Source: CBDCYS01 sp965224215
GTDB lineage: Bacteria > Acidobacteriota > Terriglobia > Bryobacterales > UBA6623
Direction: 5' to 3'
Assembly (NCBI GenBank): GCA_965224215.1
Contig: CBDCYS010000060.1
Coordinates: 1 to 64,000, forward strand
Length of the DNA stretch: 64,000 nucleotides
Positions within the stretch are counted from its first letter, which is position 1; every line of letters starts with the position of its first letter. A program made the translations under genes and the position numbers. The notes beneath the pieces are model-generated. The model searched no databases. It worked only from the letters and a program-made list of their open reading frames with translations, and was not told the DNA's origin. This document shows positions 42,596 to 50,621 of this stretch, in pieces.

Positions 42596-43921
42596 ATGAA
42601 GAACGCCGACGACACAACTCTTGAGCATCAGTGGATGCCTTTTACGGCGAACCGCGATTTTAAGGCTAGTCCGCGGCTTCAGGTTAGAGCCGAGGGGATG
42701 TACTACTGGAATGACCGCGGCGAGAAGATTCTCGATGGATGCTCGGGACTTTTCTGCGTGGCGGCGGGGCACAATCGGCCAGAGATTCGCGAGGCGGTCT
42801 ATCGCCAACTTGGGGAACTCGACTACACGCCGCACTTCCAGCTCGGCTTTCCCGGCTCGTTCGAGTTGGCGCGGCAGCTCGCCGAGCTGACGCCAGGGGA
42901 CCTCAATCATTTGTTCTTCACTTGCTCGGGATCCGACGCGGTGGAGACTTCGCTCAAGATCGTGCTGGCCTACCACAGAGCCCGAGGCGAGGGGCAGCGG
43001 ACCAGGCTAGTTGGCCGCGAGCGTGCTTATCACGGCGTGAATTTCGGCGGACTGTCGGTCGGCGGCATCGGGCGGAATCGCGAAGCCTTCGGTCCGCTGC
43101 TTCCCGGCGTGCTGCACTTGCGTCACACCTGGCTGCCGGAAAACCGCTTCACCCGAGGTCAGCCCGAGCACGGCGCCGAGCTTGCCGACGACCTCGAAAC
43201 GATGGTCCAAACCCACGGCAACACGATTGCGGCCTGCATCGTCGAGCCTGTTGCCGGATCGACCGGCGCGCTGGTTCCTCCAAAGGGATATCTGGAGCGG
43301 CTGCGTCAGATTTGCGACCGTCACGGGATTCTGCTGATCTTCGATGAAGTGATTACCGGGTTCGGACGCCTGGGCAAACCCTTTGCCGCGCAGGCCTTCG
43401 GGGTCACGCCCGACATCATCACGATGGCCAAGGGCATCACGAACGGCTGCCTGCCGATGGGGGCGGTGGCGGTTCGAGATGGCATCTACGAGTGCGTCAC
43501 GGAGGCCGCCAGCAAAGGGGTGATCGAGCTATTCCACGGCTACACGTATTCGGGCGCACCCGCGGCGGTGGCGGCGTCGTTAGCGACTCTCGAAATTTAC
43601 AGGAATGAGGATTTGTTCGAGAGGGCCGCGAGGATGTCGCCTCAGTTTCTGGATGCGATCTTCGCGCTGCAAGATTTGCCGAACGTCACGGATATCCGGG
43701 GTTATGGAATGATCGCGGGCATCGACTTGGCGCGGAAGGACGACACGCCGGGCAAGGCGGGTGGTGCTGCTTTTCTTGGACTCTACGAAGCAGGCGTGCT
43801 GACCAAGGCTACTGGGGATACGCTCCTACTGGCTCCGCCGCTTATTGCCGAGGCGTCCGATTTTGCTTTCATTGCCGAGAAACTGCGGGACTTACTTGTT
43901 AGTGGGCCGATCGTGGCTTAA
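42596..43921 (+). CDS. Class III (omega-amino acid–pyruvate type) aminotransferase
   Basis: A 441-residue PLP-dependent fold type I aminotransferase. ATG 42596 (MKNADDTTLEHQWMPFTANR) is preceded by GGGGAG. The HQWMPFTANR start and DGCSGLFCVAAGHNRPEI are typical of beta-alanine–pyruvate/omega-amino acid transaminases. PLP contacts are FTCSGSDAVETSLKI, the Asp in LLIFDEVITGFGR, and the Schiff-base Lys in DIITMAKGITNGCLPMGAVA. It moves an amino group from an omega-amino acid or amine to pyruvate. It lies 17 bp upstream of a membrane permease in the same orientation, so uptake and transamination of an amine or nucleobase product may be coupled. Confidence 0.92.
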   Translation: MKNADDTTLEHQWMPFTANRDFKASPRLQVRAEGMYYWNDRGEKILDGCSGLFCVAAGHNRPEIREAVYRQLGELDYTPHFQLGFPGSFELARQLAELTPGDLNHLFFTCSGSDAVETSLKIVLAYHRARGEGQRTRLVGRERAYHGVNFGGLSVGGIGRNREAFGPLLPGVLHLRHTWLPENRFTRGQPEHGAELADDLETMVQTHGNTIAACIVEPVAGSTGALVPPKGYLERLRQICDRHGILLIFDEVITGFGRLGKPFAAQAFGVTPDIITMAKGITNGCLPMGAVAVRDGIYECVTEAASKGVIELFHGYTYSGAPAAVAASLATLEIYRNEDLFERAARMSPQFLDAIFALQDLPNVTDIRGYGMIAGIDLARKDDTPGKAGGAAFLGLYEAGVLTKATGDTLLLAPPLIAEASDFAFIAEKLRDLLVSGPIVA

Positions 43922-43938
43922 CTTTTGGGATTTGACCA

Positions 43939-45510
43939 TTGATGTGCGCGCCTGCCGAAGAAGAGGCGCGGACGCATTTCGCCGGGCGTAGCACGCTACG
44001 CCCCTACACCTACGCTGGGCCGCACGGTAAGCTGGGACGAGCTGATGCGCTCGGCGTCGCTGTAGGCGAAAACTCCTTGAATCTCACACGACACCGCCCC
44101 GACGGGGCTGTCCACCCCGGTTTGCGTTGGGGGCCGTTTACGCTGCGAATCCCGCTTGTCCACGTTCGGGTTGAGATGCCTGAGCTGATTCAGGGCTTGA
44201 TGGTCAGTGGCGCTACCGGGTTGTCGATCGTGCCGCTCTACACCGAGCATTTCGGCATGAGCTTTGAAACCGCCGTGGCGATGTGCGCGCTGATGACGGT
44301 AATCGTCTGCTCCGGACCAATCCTCTTCGGCGACCCTTATTGCGGGGGATGGTTGACGCCCGCGCTGCCGCTGGTGTTGCGTGAGGCGCTCAGTCACGAC
44401 ACCGTCGCCGCGCGAACCGATTTCGTGAACGCGACGCTGCTGATGGTCGCCCTGATGTTTCTGGTTCTGGGGATTTCCGGGTTGGGTAGCACGCTTCTGC
44501 GCTTGGTGCCGAGGGCGCTGAAGGCGGGAATCATCCTGGGTGCGGGGATGAGCGCGATCTATGGCGAGTTTATTCCGCGTTCGGGCGGGCGGCCTTCGAG
44601 GATCGACGCTTATACCGCGTCGATTCTGCTTGCCGTGGGAATCACGTTGCTGCTGTTGTTCTCTTTGCCGCTGGAGCGCTGGAAGAAACGCTTCGGTTGG
44701 CTTGCGGCCGCGGCTTCGCTTGGAATCGCTCCAGGCTTTTTCGCCGCGATGGTTCTGGGCCCATGGTTTGGCGAGGTAAGCTATGGAAGTTTTCGGGCGC
44801 TCTTCGTTTCCCCAACAACAGGGGAGTGGATCTTCCGGTTCCGGGACATTTTTTTTCTTCCAGACTTCGGAGGGCTCATTGGGGAATACAGCTTGGCGGC
44901 TCGCGGTCTTCCCGATGCCAACATGATGTTGAGCGCTCTGCCCCTCGCCATGGCCGCCTACGTGATTGGCTTCGGGGACATCATAACGGGAACAGCGATC
45001 GTGAACGACGCCGCGCCGGATCGTCCCGACGAAAAGATCCCGATCGACGAGCGGCGCACCCACCTGGCGGTCGGAATCCGGAATCTGATTCAGGTCGTAG
45101 CAACCGGGCCGTTCTTTCCATTGCAAGGGCCGCTTTGGACAGGTGCAACCGTCGTCGTCGCTGAACGCTATCGCAGAGGCCGGCGCGAGATGGACTCGAT
45201 CTTCGGGGGAATCTTCAGCTACCTTATTTTCGGGTTGCCGATCTTTTACTTCGTTCGTCCCTACTTGGAACTGTTTCGCCCAGTGCTTGATGTTGCGTTT
45301 TCGCTGACGCTGATCTTGACTGGGTTCGCGTGCGCCTTTGTCGCATTGTCGATGCCGCGGAACCGTATTGAGCGGGGGCTGGCTGTTTTGGTTGGGATGC
45401 TGATTATGTATTTCTCCACGCTAGTTGGGCTGGCGGTTGGGTTTGTCGGGGCGGCGGCGTTGCTGGGCCGGCAGGCTTGGAGTAGCGACAATCCGCATGC
45501 CTTGTCGTAG
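43939..45510 (+). CDS. Multi-pass permease, possibly NCS2/SLC23-like
   Basis: A frame of 523 codons with about 12 TM helices from codon 80 on. The membrane part starts at WGPFTLRIPLVHVRVEMPEL and includes MVSGATGLSIVPLYTEHFGM, SSGPILFGDPYCGG-like VCSGPILFGDPYCGGWLTPA, and IGFGDIITGTAIVNDAAP. The internal pattern of TM pairs resembles the APC-fold nucleobase/ascorbate/sulfate (SLC23/SLC26) superfamilies, but the substrate is unknown. The first 70 codons are suspicious: they translate the hairpin repeat at 43984-44009 (AGRSTLRPYTYA), so the true start is probably later, near 44130-44170, or the repeat inserted into the 5' end. It follows the aminotransferase by 17 bp. Confidence 0.72.
   Translation: MMCAPAEEEARTHFAGRSTLRPYTYAGPHGKLGRADALGVAVGENSLNLTRHRPDGAVHPGLRWGPFTLRIPLVHVRVEMPELIQGLMVSGATGLSIVPLYTEHFGMSFETAVAMCALMTVIVCSGPILFGDPYCGGWLTPALPLVLREALSHDTVAARTDFVNATLLMVALMFLVLGISGLGSTLLRLVPRALKAGIILGAGMSAIYGEFIPRSGGRPSRIDAYTASILLAVGITLLLLFSLPLERWKKRFGWLAAAASLGIAPGFFAAMVLGPWFGEVSYGSFRALFVSPTTGEWIFRFRDIFFLPDFGGLIGEYSLAARGLPDANMMLSALPLAMAAYVIGFGDIITGTAIVNDAAPDRPDEKIPIDERRTHLAVGIRNLIQVVATGPFFPLQGPLWTGATVVVAERYRRGRREMDSIFGGIFSYLIFGLPIFYFVRPYLELFRPVLDVAFSLTLILTGFACAFVALSMPRNRIERGLAVLVGMLIMYFSTLVGLAVGFVGAAALLGRQAWSSDNPHALS
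43984..44009. repeat. Interspersed 26-bp hairpin repeat, copy 2
   Basis: GGGCGTAGCACGCTACGC plus CCCTACAC. It differs from 36163-36188 by one base in each stem arm, and the two changes compensate (C-G to T-A). It lies in the annotated 5' end of the permease gene. Confidence 0.75.
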
Positions 45511-45752
45511 TCGAAAGCAAGCGGCTGTGACCGGCCTGAAGGCCGGTGCGGGTGAGACTGGAATGGGATTCTCGGCCTGGATTGTGGCCGCTTCGCGCGG
45601 ATGGACCGGCCTGAGAGCCAGTCGCTACTGTGTCGCCAGAATGGCGAAAGCCACGCAGGATGCGCTCGCCACATCGGCTTTCAGGGATGCATGAACTTCA
45701 AGCGTGGACTTCCGTCCACGCCTCTGTCCGGGCGTCTGAAATCTTGTCTTCC
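45511..45752. other. Intergenic region with hairpin repeats
   Basis: About 240 bp between convergent genes (permease and SDR). ACCGGCCTGAAGGCCGGT (about 45531-45548) is a perfect hairpin and could terminate the permease transcript, although no T-run follows. A related but decayed unit is at about 45602-45625, and the 20-bp hairpin repeat is at 45702-45721. Confidence 0.55.
45702..45721. repeat. Interspersed hairpin repeat, copy 3
   Basis: GCGTGGACTTCCGTCCACGC followed by CTCTGTCCGGGCGTCTGAAA. It is the best-preserved copy; its tail matches those at 27922 and 42524 (TCTGTCCGGCCGTCTGAAG without the hairpin). Confidence 0.78.
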
Positions 45753-46487
45753 TTACTGAAAATTTTGGTTGGCGGGCGTGATGATCAGCTCGGGTACGGT
45801 AGCCCTGGGATGCAAGGTGGCTATGAACAGGGCGGCGTGAGCCAAGTCTTCGGGCTGCAGCATGACAGCACGTTTTTCAGCCGGAGGGACGACCGGGCGG
45901 TCATCGAGAATTGGGGTGTTGACTTCGCCTGGGCAAACCAAACAGGAGCGGATGCCGTTGCGGCCCTCTTCCAGTCCGATCATTAAGCTGAGGGCGGACA
46001 TTCCGAATTTCGAAGCGCTGTAAGCCGTGCCGCCCAGCACACTCGCCCGCACGCCGGCGACAGACGAGACGTTGACAATCAAACCCTGACGGCGTTCACG
46101 CATCTTCGGCAAGACTTCGTGTACGCAGTAGTAGGCGCCTTTCAGATTGACGTCAACCACGCGATCAAAGTCATCGATGGAGAGTTCGGTAAGTTTGCGC
46201 CGGGCGATATTCGTTCCCGCGTTGTTCACGAGGATGTCGACAGCCCCGAGTTTATGCTCGGCCCAGGCGGCCATCTCGGCGACAGCCTGGCGGTTGGAAA
46301 TGTCCGCGGCTTTGGGGAATATGCGGGCTGCCGCATCGCCCGCTGCTTCTCTAGCGCGTTCGAGCTTATCCAGGTTCCGGCCGACGGAGACGACGGACGC
46401 TCCTTCGGAGGCAAAGCGGGCAGCGACAGCCTCTCCGATGCCGCTCCCGGCACCGGTCACAATAATGCCCTTCCCTTCTAATCTCAT
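45753..46487 (-). CDS. Short-chain dehydrogenase/reductase (FabG-like)
   Basis: A 244-residue classical SDR. The NAD(P)-binding TGxxxGxG motif is VTGAGSGIGEAVAARFA, NNAG is in VDILVNNAGTNIA, and the catalytic Ser-Tyr-Lys are in IVNVSSVAGV and TAYSASKFGMSAL. The reaction is oxidation of a secondary alcohol or reduction of a ketone, possibly a 3-oxoacyl derivative or sugar; the substrate is unknown. The PGEVNTPILDDRPV segment is the substrate loop. The frame is intact and starts with ATG at 46487. Confidence 0.92.
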   Translation of the reverse strand: MRLEGKGIIVTGAGSGIGEAVAARFASEGASVVSVGRNLDKLERAREAAGDAAARIFPKAADISNRQAVAEMAAWAEHKLGAVDILVNNAGTNIARRKLTELSIDDFDRVVDVNLKGAYYCVHEVLPKMRERRQGLIVNVSSVAGVRASVLGGTAYSASKFGMSALSLMIGLEEGRNGIRSCLVCPGEVNTPILDDRPVVPPAEKRAVMLQPEDLAHAALFIATLHPRATVPELIITPANQNFQ

Positions 46488-46543
46488 TAAGAATCAGGGA
46501 TAGTCCACGCCCAAGCCACAGGCTTGGCGGAATCAATCAAGAT

Positions 46544-46849
46544 TCAGGATCGATTTTGGCCCGACCGAAGTCTATACTTCTTGATCGCCACGGCCACATG
46601 ACCGTCGTGGCTTCGGACCGTAACACCTTGAACCAACAGATTCACGTCTGGCCCGTCGCCGAGGGCCATTCCCATTTGCACCACAAGCTCGATGCGCCTG
46701 CCGATCTTGAGTTCTCTCTCCGTTTGGAAGAGAACTCCTTTTCGGCTGATGTTAAGGGTACGGCCTGATCCAACGATCGGGCCAGATGAATCGCGGATTC
46801 GATACTCGAGGGGACGGTGGATCTCGTACCGGTTTGCGCGCTGTTGCAT
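46544..46849 (-). CDS. PilZ-domain protein
   Basis: A 101-residue single-domain PilZ protein, a cyclic-di-GMP receptor. The N-terminal motif is RYEIHRPLEYR (RxxxR type) and the second motif NISRKGVLFQTE stands for the usual D/NxSxxG. The C-terminal strand LLVQGVTVRSHDGHVAVAIK completes the beta barrel. It stands at the edge of the chemotaxis genes, in the same orientation, and could link cyclic-di-GMP to motility or exopolysaccharide. The frame is intact. Confidence 0.88.
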   Translation of the reverse strand: MQQRANRYEIHRPLEYRIRDSSGPIVGSGRTLNISRKGVLFQTERELKIGRRIELVVQMGMALGDGPDVNLLVQGVTVRSHDGHVAVAIKKYRLRSGQNRS

Positions 46850-47151
46850 CTCTTATCTATTGTGTACGTGTGTCACCTTATCCACAATAGAACTAACGAT
46901 CTAAAATTCGCCTGGTACGAAGGTACTAGAGGTGCAATCGAAGTGTGCACTTGCGACAGGTAGCCGCAGGTGGATCGGAGGCGGATCGTGGTGTATTCGT
47001 TAGCGTTTACGGCTTACATTGCTCCTGGGCATTGCTCCCGCCCATTGCTCACGCGCATTCGTCCGCCGGTTGCTCCGGCACATTGCCCCGGCGCATTTCC
47101 CGGACATACCTCCCGGGACATTGGTGCTGCGTAGCGGAAGCTCCTCAATTT
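46850..47151. other. Intergenic region with degenerate short repeats
   Basis: About 300 bp. Positions about 47015-47125 hold repeated CATTGCTCC / CATTGCCCC words at irregular 12-20 bp spacing (GGGCATTGCTCCCGCCCATT and so on). Not coding. It has no clear promoter. Confidence 0.45.
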
Positions 47152-47629
47152 TCATCCGGACGCAACCATTTGGACCAGGGTGATGGTGAAGGGTCCGGCG
47201 CTGGAATCGAACTCGAGCCGCAGTGAATCGTTTCCACCGCAGACTTTCATCGTAAAGCTGCTGCCCTCGACCACGGTATGCGCTGAGAGGACGGTCTGAG
47301 GCGGGAAGATGGTCTTCAGGTTACCGGCTAGCATATTGGCGATCTCGCCGACGGCATCCCGCACGTCGTCGTCCACGCTATCGGGGGGTGCGATACCGTT
47401 CAATTTCGCGGTAAAGGCGCTGGCCTCCAGTGGCTGGCACTCGAAGAGCAAGACCCCTTTCCACGGTCCGGCAAAGTGGATGGAGCCCACCACAGTATGC
47501 GACGGGTCCGCGGCTGGAGCGCGCTGGACGGCCCAGGCCTCGGTTCCGAGCATGGTTGAGAAGATATCCTGGGTGACGTTGATGGCGGTTTTCCGGTGAC
47601 TCTCCAGGATTGGTCAGGGTCTCGATCAT
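47152..47629 (-). pseudogene. CheX-like chemotaxis phosphatase, 5' frameshift
   Basis: CheX-family protein that would dephosphorylate CheY-P. The main frame (ATG 47553 in this frame) reads MLGTEAWAVQRAPAADPSHT ... and has the family motif DAVGEIANMLAGNLKTIF (with the Glu and Asn of the catalytic E-x3-N). Upstream, ATG 47629 begins MIETLTNP in another frame. Removing one C from AATCCTGG (about 47607) joins it as MIETLTNLESHRKTAINVTQ DIFSTMLGTEA, the normal beginning of the family. So the gene carries a single-base insertion, or translation starts at the internal ATG giving a shortened protein. Confidence 0.78.
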
Positions 47630-47669
47630 GGTCTCTCCCTTTAACTCAGCAATCGTTGTGACTCTCGCT

Positions 47670-47725
47670 ATCTATGCCTAGGCTTACGGGCGGCCTGGCT
47701 CACGGGCGGCCTGGCTCACGGGCCG
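47670..47725. repeat. Short tandem repeat, about 16 bp
   Basis: GGCCTGGCTCACGGGC is repeated twice head to tail with a partial third unit (GGCTTACGGGC), between cheX and cheR. It is non-coding. Confidence 0.6.
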
Positions 47726-47797
47726 ATTCCTTCAAAACGGACGAAAGCGGACGGGCTCTCGTGAACACGTCATCGAGCCGTTACTTGATGGCATCGG

Positions 47798-48649
47798 TCA
47801 TAGTACCGGCTTCTGATACAGAATGGCGCGTCCTATCTGCCGACGCCCAAACGACTCATCAATATTCAATGTGGTCTCGCTCGAACCCATGATGAGATAG
47901 CCTCCCGGCGCCAGCCTCTTGCCGATATTGTGCAGAATCTGCTTCTTCGTTTCGATGTCGAAGTAGATCAGCACGTTGCGGCACAGAACGATGTCGAAGG
48001 TCCCTAACAGGGAAGGATTGTCTTTGAGGTTGAACTTCTTCCAGCGCACCATGTCTCGAATCGAAGAACTGATTTCCCATTCCAGGTTTTGCCGCGTGAA
48101 ATGCTTTACCAGGTACTTGGCCGGCAACCCGCGATTCACTTCGAGTTGCATGTATTTGCCGGCTTTGGCCTTCGCCAGGATCTCGTCGGAAAGATCAGTG
48201 CCCAGGATCTCCAGATCTCTGGCGAGATTCCCCATTTCGAGCCACATCATCGCCAAACTGTAGGGCTCTTGACCCGAGGAGGCGGCGGCTGACCAGAAGC
48301 GGAGCAAACGATTTCCCTTCTGTTTATCGAGCAGCTCGGGAATCACGACTTTTTCGAGCGTTTCGAAGGGCGCCAGGTCCCGAAAGAAGAGAGTCTCATT
48401 GGTGGTCATCGCCTCGACGACTTTGTCCCGGATTCGGTTGCCTCCCAGGGCTCGAATGAGATTACACAGACCGTCGAGCGAAGCCGCTCCCTCATCCTTC
48501 GCGACTGGCGTGAGCCGCGCTTCGATCAGATAACTCTTGGAGTCGTCCAAAACGATTCCGGACTCTTGGTAGACCGTTTGGCAGAGAAACCGAAAGTTTT
48601 CCGCCGTCAGGTTTTTCAGTTGCTCTGGTTGGCTTGTGATGAGGGGCAT
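47798..48649 (-). CDS. cheR: Chemotaxis protein methyltransferase CheR
   Basis: A 283-residue SAM-dependent methyltransferase that methylates glutamates of chemoreceptors. The N-terminal CheR_N helix bundle (FRFLCQTVYQESGIVLDDSK) is followed by the invariant MTTNETLFFRD, then the SAM-binding LRFWSAAASSGQEPYSLAMM (usual WSAGCSTGEEPYS-like, here with AASSGQ) and LGTDLSDEILAKAKAG. FDIVLCRNVLIYFD and LAPGGYLIMGSSET complete the fold. Intact, unlike its neighbours cheB, cheX and cheY. It ends in QIGRAILYQKPVL. The gene starts 11 bp downstream of the cheB 3' part. Confidence 0.94.
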   Translation of the reverse strand: MPLITSQPEQLKNLTAENFRFLCQTVYQESGIVLDDSKSYLIEARLTPVAKDEGAASLDGLCNLIRALGGNRIRDKVVEAMTTNETLFFRDLAPFETLEKVVIPELLDKQKGNRLLRFWSAAASSGQEPYSLAMMWLEMGNLARDLEILGTDLSDEILAKAKAGKYMQLEVNRGLPAKYLVKHFTRQNLEWEISSSIRDMVRWKKFNLKDNPSLLGTFDIVLCRNVLIYFDIETKKQILHNIGKRLAPGGYLIMGSSETTLNIDESFGRRQIGRAILYQKPVL

Positions 48650-49335
48650 AGTCGTGGTCTTAAACCCGCTTTAGTATTTCCGCCGCGATCTGATTGAGGG
48701 GGGCCACCACGTCGGCCAGTCCGGCCTGCGCAACGAAACCGGGCATGCCCCACACGACACTGGTCGCCTTGTCTTGGGCGATGACCGAGGCGCCCTTTGC
48801 TTTGAGCTGTCTGACGCCGCTGAAGCCGTCTTGTCCCATGCCGGTCAGAATGACCCCCAGCGCCCGTTTGCCGTAGATTTTAGCTACCGAGGCGAACAAG
48901 ACATCCACTGCGGGACGGCAAGAGTTCACAGGCGGAGATTCATTGAGGGTGGCGACAATCGTCGCGCCCGCCGGCTTCAGGACCAAATGAAAACCACCCG
49001 GTGCGATGACCGCCTTACCCGGCTCGATGGGCATTCCCGCCTGTGCCTCCTCGACGCGGATCTGGCTGCGAGACTGCAGCCGCTCGGCGAGAAGGCGGGT
49101 AAAAATGGGAGGCATGTGCTGCACGATCACGATGGCGCAAGCCAAATCCTTTGGAAATTTCGGGAAGATCTCAGCTAGCGCGTTTGGGCCTCCAGTGGAA
49201 ACTCCAATCGCGACGATTTCCGGCTTCGATTCATGACTCGGCCGAACCAGTGAATTCGGGACCAGGACCGGCTTGTTGTGGGAAAGGCGTGCGCCGGGAA
49301 CGAGCGAAAGGGGATCGGGCTCGCAGGCTTCGAAA

Positions 49336-49936
49336 CTAAACATCCACCGCCTGAAAGGCGGTGGGTTACGTTTCGACTGAAAGTCGGGGTTGCGGCTCAA
49401 GCCGCCTGAAGCTGTCCGGCTCACAGCCGGCTCAAGGCTTGGTGGGCGCTGTAATCTTGAATCCTTCCCCGTCCTCATCCCATTTCTGGCTCTCAATGTA
49501 TCTCTTGATCGTTTCTTCATCTACCGCGCCCACCGTCGCACAAAAGTAGCCGCGTGCCCACAGATGTTGGCCCCAATACCGTTTCCGCAACTCTCCAAAC
49601 TCGTCCTGTAATCGCCGCGACGACCGCCCCTTCAGGTACTGCACCAGCTTCGACGGCGCTAGTTGCGGCGGAGCCGTCACCAACATGTGCACATGATCCG
49701 GCGACACCGCGCCCCGGATCACCGCCACTCCCCTCGCTTCACAGCTCTGCCGGATCAGATCCCGCACCCGCTCTGCCACCCTGCCCCGTAACACCTTGTA
49801 GCGGTACTTCGTGATCCATATGAGGTGATATTTGATGTCGTAGACCGAATGCGCTTCTCGCCGATATTCTTCTATCCCCCCATTCTCATCCAGAACTGCT
49901 TGAAGCTGACCGCCTGAAAGGCGGTGGGTTTAGACC
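49336..49936 (-). mobile_element. IS200/IS605-family element (tnpA only)
   Basis: About 600 bp inside cheB. Each end has a subterminal hairpin built on CACCGCCTGAAAGGCGGTGG (about 49345-49364, and GACCGCCTGAAAGGCGGTGG near 49908-49930). It encodes one HUH transposase and no tnpB/iscB. Further stems are near 49382-49440 (GGCTCAAGCCGCCTGAAGC). IS200-type elements move as single strands through such hairpins and make no target duplication, which fits the absence of direct repeats. Boundaries are approximate. Confidence 0.82.
49432..49893 (-). CDS. tnpA: IS200/IS605-family transposase TnpA (Y1 HUH)
   Basis: Single-strand DNA transposase. The frame reads EEYRREAHSVYDIKYHLIWI TKYRYKVLRGRVAERV, the HUH motif is in VSPDHVHMLVTAPP, and the catalytic Tyr is in ETIKRYIESQKW, followed by the usual EDGEGFKI end. 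No ATG precedes EEYRREAH in this frame; translation would need a CTG at 49893 or another unusual start, and the first recognisable start is a GTG at 49794 inside the domain. So the gene may be 5' damaged, or start at an unusual codon. Length of the domain is normal (about 135 residues). Confidence 0.85.
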   Translation of the reverse strand: MDENGGIEEYRREAHSVYDIKYHLIWITKYRYKVLRGRVAERVRDLIRQSCEARGVAVIRGAVSPDHVHMLVTAPPQLAPSKLVQYLKGRSSRRLQDEFGELRKRYWGQHLWARGYFCATVGAVDEETIKRYIESQKWDEDGEGFKITAPTKP

Positions 49937-50416
49937 TGGTGATTGAACTAAAGAACTGCCGTATTTTTGGTGTTAGCTCGCCGCGAAGGCTATCCAGCGA
50001 CTTGTCCAGGGATCCAGCGTTTGCCGCCTTCGTGACATAGTCGTTAGCACCCAGTGACAGTGCCTCGAGTGTCTTGGCTGCCCCACGCTCGGTCAGGGTC
50101 GAAAACATGATCACACACAGCCGAGGGTAGAGCTTTCGAATTCGGCGCAGCGTTTCCAGCCCATCCATCTCGGGCATTTCGATGTCGAGCGTCACGATGT
50201 CGGGATTGACTTGAGGTATCATCGCCAGAGCAATCGTGCCGTTCGAGGCGGTTGCGACAATCTCCAGAGCCTCGTCTTCGCCGAGGGCTTGAGCAACGAG
50301 CCGCCGGATGACAACCGAATCGTCGACGACCAGGACGCGAATGCGTCGCCCCGCCGTTATCGTTCGCACCCTGTGTAATGCCATGGTTGGGAATATGCGG
50401 AGCGGGATACCGCTCT

Positions 50417-50520
50417 CTAGTTCAGGACTCCCAAAATGCGCAGCTTGTCGACAATCACCTCTTTGGTGAAAGGTTTCATGATGTACTCGTTTGCTCCGGC
50501 GTCGAGCGCCTTGGGTGAGG
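50417..50520 (-). pseudogene. CheY C-terminal fragment
   Basis: The last 33 codons of a single-domain response regulator remain: PKALDAGANEYIMKPFTKEV IVDKLRILGVLN, with the conserved Lys-Pro (KPF) of CheY. The gene is cut near 50520; upstream sequence is unrelated. It ends 33 bp before the cheB start, so it was part of the cheY-cheB-cheR-cheX group. Confidence 0.8.
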
Positions 50521-50621
50521 AACGATGCAGCCACGGGATTCGCTAAGGCTGGGCGCATGGGGTCAGACAATCTATCTCCGGTCGTTCCCGAGATTCTTTC
50601 TTCGAACCAAAGGAATAGATC

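Larger units (their letters stand above)
48660..50384 (-). pseudogene. cheB: CheB protein-glutamate methylesterase, split by an IS200/IS605 element
   Basis: The gene starts at ATG 50384 (MALHRVRTITAGRRIRVLVV). The receiver domain has DDSVVIRRL, the phospho-Asp in PDIVTLDIEMPEMDG and FSTLTERGAAKTLEALSLGA. It breaks near 49935 after TPKIRQFFSSI. Beyond the inserted element the linker and methylesterase resume near 49335 (EACEPDPLSLVPGARLSHNK) and continue to 48660, with the catalytic Ser in IGVSTGGPNALAEIF, His in IVIVQHMPPIFT, and Asp in GMGQDGFSGVR. CheB demethylates chemoreceptors and is activated through its receiver domain, so separating the two destroys regulation. The 3' part can still be read as an unregulated esterase if it finds a start. 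Confidence 0.88.
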
